A DNA stretch of 64,000 nt, from assembly GCF_030013905.1 (NCBI RefSeq), contig NZ_CP124862.1, positions 5,448,511 to 5,512,510 of the forward strand, in the 5' to 3' direction. Of this stretch, positions 61,457 to 64,000 are shown piece by piece. Within the stretch, counting starts at the first letter, position 1; every line of letters starts with the position of its first letter. The notes beneath the pieces are model-generated. The model was given only the letters and a program-made list of their open reading frames with translations. It was not told the origin of the DNA and made no database searches. The DNA is from Petroclostridium sp. X23 (lineage in GTDB: Bacteria; Bacillota; Clostridia; SK-Y3). The position numbers and the translations under genes are program-made.

Positions 61457-62413
61457 TTGCCAGAAGATCAAAATGTCGTTGGAGATTATTGGACAGATGA
61501 AACAATTGCATTGTTAACAAAATTAGGTTGGCAACAAAGAGGTGCGAGAAATTTCGATATTGATTGCAGCAAACATAAAAAGCAACGTAATGGCCAAGGT
61601 CATGGTATTGATTGTTTGTTTTCATATTATGATCCATATCTAAACAGAACAAACGGGATTATTGTCGAATCAAAATCCAGACAATGGGATGGGCTTAGTA
61701 AATCCAAGCTCGAAAGTTTCATTACACAGGTTATGAGTTGTCTTGAATGCGCTCAAGAAGCGTCTCAATTGCAAGAGTTTGGATTCGATGCTATAAATAC
61801 AGCTCTTATCGTTTGTTGGTGTAATGATGGAAATTATAACCATTCACAATATATAGATAGATTAAGAAGCCTGAAATACCCGCTTAAATTAAGAGAAATG
61901 ACTATTTATTTGGCATCAAATTATGACATTCTAAGATGGTGTTCAATTATAGATACTATGAGTTCGATTAAAAATAATAGTTTGGAATTTAAGTTTTGCT
62001 ATCCATATATTGTTAATAATAATTCCGACTTATGTGAAGATAATTATCTTACATTATTCTATTTATACTCTAAATACATATTTGCAAGAAATAAAGTGAG
62101 AAAAGTTTTAGGAGATACTACCAAAGTTATTGAACAGTCTATAGTATTTTACTTTGATGAAGTTTCTTTATCAGGCCTTCAATTTATGTACGATGCTTTT
62201 AGGCAATATCAACTTCAAAGGGCTGATGAATTTATAATATATTTATATATAAACAGGAGTGAGCATCGGGAATGTGTTGATGAGTTTAAGCGAACGATAA
62301 ATGAGCAGTTAACTAAAAATGGAAGTCATAAGAGCCTAGTTGTAAGATATATGACGGTACTAACTGGGACTGAAACAGTGCCTTATAATATTCTTGGCAT
62401 AAATGAGGAGTGA
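61457..62413 (+). CDS. Cargo operon gene B: PD-(D/E)xK nuclease-like protein
   Basis: 318 residues from TTG, with GAGGAGG nine bases upstream. The N-terminal ~110 residues have a restriction-enzyme-like core: first-helix Glu15 (DETIALLTKLGWQQRG), Asp52 (GHGIDCLF), and Glu71-Ser-Lys73 (IIVESKSRQW), that is D-x18-E-x-K. The rest, about 200 residues, is unrecognised alpha/beta with NYNHSQYIDRLRSLKYPLKL and SIVFYFDEVSLSGLQFMYDA. No methyltransferase is adjacent. A defence nuclease is the likely role; the full-length family is not one I can name. Confidence 0.75.
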   Translation: MPEDQNVVGDYWTDETIALLTKLGWQQRGARNFDIDCSKHKKQRNGQGHGIDCLFSYYDPYLNRTNGIIVESKSRQWDGLSKSKLESFITQVMSCLECAQEASQLQEFGFDAINTALIVCWCNDGNYNHSQYIDRLRSLKYPLKLREMTIYLASNYDILRWCSIIDTMSSIKNNSLEFKFCYPYIVNNNSDLCEDNYLTLFYLYSKYIFARNKVRKVLGDTTKVIEQSIVFYFDEVSLSGLQFMYDAFRQYQLQRADEFIIYLYINRSEHRECVDEFKRTINEQLTKNGSHKSLVVRYMTVLTGTETVPYNILGINEE

Positions 62414-62418
62414 CAATA

Positions 62419-63513
62419 ATGATAACTAGTTATCCTGATAAAAACTCTTTAAAAGAAGTATTAACAAACAAGCTAACTTCATCAAAAGTTAGATATTTTT
62501 GTCAAGAAAACGGAATACTACTTCCAGTTAATAACAAAGACTGTATTGGAAAGACTGCACACCTATTCTTTTGGGGGTTAAATGATATAAATGAATTATC
62601 TGAACTAATATTTGATGAAAAAAATTATAAAAAGGCTATAAGATTTAATGTAAGCAAGCCTAATGGCTTAGCAGACCATTTACCAGTGGCAGAAGAAATT
62701 TTTAATAGTGTTGGCGTGATCAGAGATAATCAAAGCTCTTTTTCTGCTTATAGGATAAAAGGTGTAAAAATTACAAATGAACAAAACAGTGAAAGAGAAG
62801 TTTTATTAGAATATGAACATGAGTATCCTGGGAAAGTAGCAATGTTGAATAAAGTAACAAAACAAATTAAAATTCATGTAAAACCAAATGATATAAATAG
62901 TGTAGAAATTAACGCATTGCCAGAGGATAACAATGATGTAAAAGTAGTACAATTATTTTTAAACGATATTGCAGCTAAAAATGAACAAATTAGTTTTCGT
63001 GTGAAATCAGTAACTTTAGATAATTTAGTCATAGATAACAAAATTGCTTTATTTGATAGGTTTTTTGCTTATGAATTTGAAGATTGGACCTTACATCAGA
63101 TTAAAGGGCTAAAGGTTAACAAGCAAAATGAGCTGATAGAAGTTGATGAAGATGGAGATGACAATGAAGATATACTTATGGGAATAAATTCGGCGGTTTT
63201 ACAAGGTAGCAGTTTAAGAACAAATCCATTTGTTCAGCAATGCTTAAGTAGAAGATATTATTTCACGCAAGCACATATAAAGTTTTATCACAGGAGAAAT
63301 GCACAAGCTATCGTTCTGGAAGTTTCCTTTAAAGGTAACCCAACACTTTTAGAGGTAAGATTTATCCAAATATTAGAAATTGAAGATGGTAAAGAGCATA
63401 AATCAAGCTTGTCTTCGGATGAACAAAAGGAAATATTAATGGGATTTCATGATATCCTATATAACATATATATGGAGTTAGTAAGGCATCAATATCAACC
63501 AGCAGACAATTAA
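62419..63513 (+). CDS. Cargo operon gene C: unknown 364-residue protein
   Basis: Start ATG 62419 follows GAGGAGTG and is five bases after the stop of gene B, indicating coupling. The N-terminal helical part (SYPDKNSLKEVLTNKLTSSK, KTAHLFFWGLNDINELSELI) is followed by a beta-rich middle (NSEREVLLEYEHEYPGKVAM) and an acidic linker (EVDEDGDDNEDILMG). No known motif is recognised. It could be the sensor or specificity partner of the nuclease. A strong terminator closes the operon. Confidence 0.68.
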   Translation: MITSYPDKNSLKEVLTNKLTSSKVRYFCQENGILLPVNNKDCIGKTAHLFFWGLNDINELSELIFDEKNYKKAIRFNVSKPNGLADHLPVAEEIFNSVGVIRDNQSSFSAYRIKGVKITNEQNSEREVLLEYEHEYPGKVAMLNKVTKQIKIHVKPNDINSVEINALPEDNNDVKVVQLFLNDIAAKNEQISFRVKSVTLDNLVIDNKIALFDRFFAYEFEDWTLHQIKGLKVNKQNELIEVDEDGDDNEDILMGINSAVLQGSSLRTNPFVQQCLSRRYYFTQAHIKFYHRRNAQAIVLEVSFKGNPTLLEVRFIQILEIEDGKEHKSSLSSDEQKEILMGFHDILYNIYMELVRHQYQPADN

Positions 63514-63559
63514 TAGTTATATAGTTATTACTATTATATTCATAACAATAAACTAAAAA

Positions 63560-63594
63560 TTAAAGCAGCTCCGAAATATTGGAAGCTGCTTTAA
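63560..63594 (+). terminator. Terminator of the cargo operon
   Basis: TTAAAGCAGCT / AGCTGCTTTAA, 11-bp perfect stem, followed by TTTATTTTTATTG. Confidence 0.85.
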
Positions 63595-63659
63595 TTTATT
63601 TTTATTGTATGCAGAACTTAAAGGTTTATACCTCTAAGCCCTGCTATCATATTCTCAAT

Positions 63660-63740
63660 TTAATATACAGTTACTTGAAACAATAATTGTATACTTATTA
63701 TGATAGCCAGTAGAATAATTATCTTTAACAGTAATTTCAT
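63660..63740 (-). CDS. Putative 26-residue hydrophobic peptide (type I toxin-like)
   Basis: On the minus strand AGGAGG sits 11 bases before an ATG that opens a 26-codon frame starting MKLLLKIIILLAIIISIQLL. The product is a single membrane helix with two Lys at the start. An extended -10 promoter (TGTTATAAT at 63780-63788, minus strand) lies upstream. A plus-strand promoter inside the frame and a strong terminator at 63906 could make an antisense RNA over the ribosome site. This is the layout of type I toxin-antitoxin pairs; no homology claimed. Confidence 0.5.
   Translation of the reverse strand: MKLLLKIIILLAIIISIQLLFQVTVY
63675..63704 (+). promoter_or_regulatory. Possible antisense promoter within the peptide gene
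   Basis: TTGAAA (63675-63680), 18 bp, TATGAT (63699-63704), firing toward the peptide gene's start codon and ribosome site. Confidence 0.4.
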
Positions 63741-63905
63741 AGGTGTTCAATCCTCCTGGCGTATTAAATTATGGTTTTTATTATAACATAGCTGATATGT
63801 GTTATATAGTTGTATATATTGGTATTAAAGGGATTGAAGGCTTTTTTATACTTTGTATTTTAATTAATTTTTACTGTATAACATTAATCTAAAGTTTGGC
63901 GCATG

Positions 63906-63928
63906 GCTCCGGTACCCGGGGCTTTTTT
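63906..63928 (+). terminator. Strong plus-strand terminator without an upstream gene
   Basis: GCTCCGG-tac-CCGGGGC then six T. Nothing coding on the plus strand ends nearby, so it may terminate a small RNA begun near 63711. Confidence 0.75.
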
Positions 63929-63935
63929 ATTTTGG

Positions 63936-63988
63936 TTGACAAATCTGCCCATTTAGGGTAAAACAGTTACATACAACGTAATGTAACG
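63936..63988 (+). promoter_or_regulatory. Promoter and inverted repeat at the window end
   Basis: TTGACA (63936), 17 bp, TAAAAC, then GTTACAT (63967-63973) with ATGTAAC (63982-63988). The half-site resembles the CI/Cro operators at 19741-19849. An SD-like GGGAGTG follows, so a gene probably starts just outside. Confidence 0.5.
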
Positions 63989-64000
63989 GGAGTGATCAGC

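Larger units (their letters stand above)
17451..64000. mobile_element. Prophage (siphovirus-like tail, PBSX-like head genes), right end outside window
   Basis: The order is integrase, repressor/cro, recombination, replication, small early genes, terminase, head, tail, lysis and cargo. Every structural module needed for a siphovirus is present and the genes look intact, so it may be functional. At least 46.5 kb is visible. The left end is fixed by the interrupted ATPase gene. attR was not found, so cargo genes at 60-64 kb are taken to be inside the prophage. Confidence 0.85.

Noticed and set aside
63595..64000. attR of the prophage
   Set aside because: No copy of the attL core and no continuation of the ATPase gene; terminators and a promoter here look like phage cargo, so the right end is outside.
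17451..64000. CRISPR arrays, tRNA or rRNA genes
   Set aside because: No regularly spaced repeat-spacer pattern and no cloverleaf-like or rRNA sequence was noticed on either strand; a covariance search was not possible.

Overview
The window looks like a chromosomal segment of an anaerobic, probably spore-forming member of the Clostridia (Bacillota). It is AT-rich with strong Shine-Dalgarno (SD) sites. It carries the Firmicute-type DegS/DegU pair, an L25/Ctc protein, CobT, a DUF2085 protein, and a phage whose closest relatives are Gram-positive PBSX/phi13-like prophages. The species cannot be named from sequence alone.

Bases 1-17450 are host chromosome. First comes a carbon-acid catabolic locus: the end of a TRAP transporter permease, a LarA-like racemase/epimerase homologue, a zinc polyol/sugar-acid dehydrogenase, a LacI repressor and an SDR oxidoreductase. 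Two near-identical LacI-type operators flank the regulator gene. Next are a thioesterase, a MmcQ/YjbR protein and an IS element (6819-8324) abutting a lipoprotein gene. The rest is housekeeping: Ctc/L25, CobT, zinc-ribbon proteins, 5-formyl-THF cyclo-ligase, a CPBP protease, a copper chaperone, and degS-degU.

From about 17451 to beyond the right edge lies one large prophage. Its serine integrase has inserted it into the P-loop codons of a PRK06851-type ATPase gene, leaving a 46-codon stub (attL). attR is not in the window. Behind the integrase come a LexA-box-controlled mini-transcript, a short CI-like repressor and a divergent Cro, with four operator-like repeats between them. Then follow recombination genes (SbcC-like ATPase, putative annealing protein), replication genes (DnaD-like, helicase-loader-like, SSB), and about 20 tiny early genes, many Cys-rich. 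An RNA polymerase sigma-region-4-like protein ends the early block.

The late operon runs HNH, TerS, TerL, portal, minor head, protease, scaffold, capsid, connectors, tail tube, tail chaperone (with a clear -1 frameshift site), tape measure, Dit, fibre-like protein, Tal-like protein, a papain-like protease with FN3 domains, holin and amidase. A secreted host-like protein is encoded backwards inside it.

After lysis comes an accessory cargo zone (59.8-64 kb): a HicAB module with a consensus promoter carrying its operator in the spacer; a three-gene operon whose middle product has a canonical PD-(D/E)xK nuclease signature and whose partners I do not recognise; and a 26-residue hydrophobic peptide gene with a possible antisense RNA. 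The three-gene operon is the best candidate for an undescribed (probably anti-phage) system. Other leads are the SOS-controlled mini-gene, a folded ~110-nt element at 24.9 kb, and repeats inside terS.
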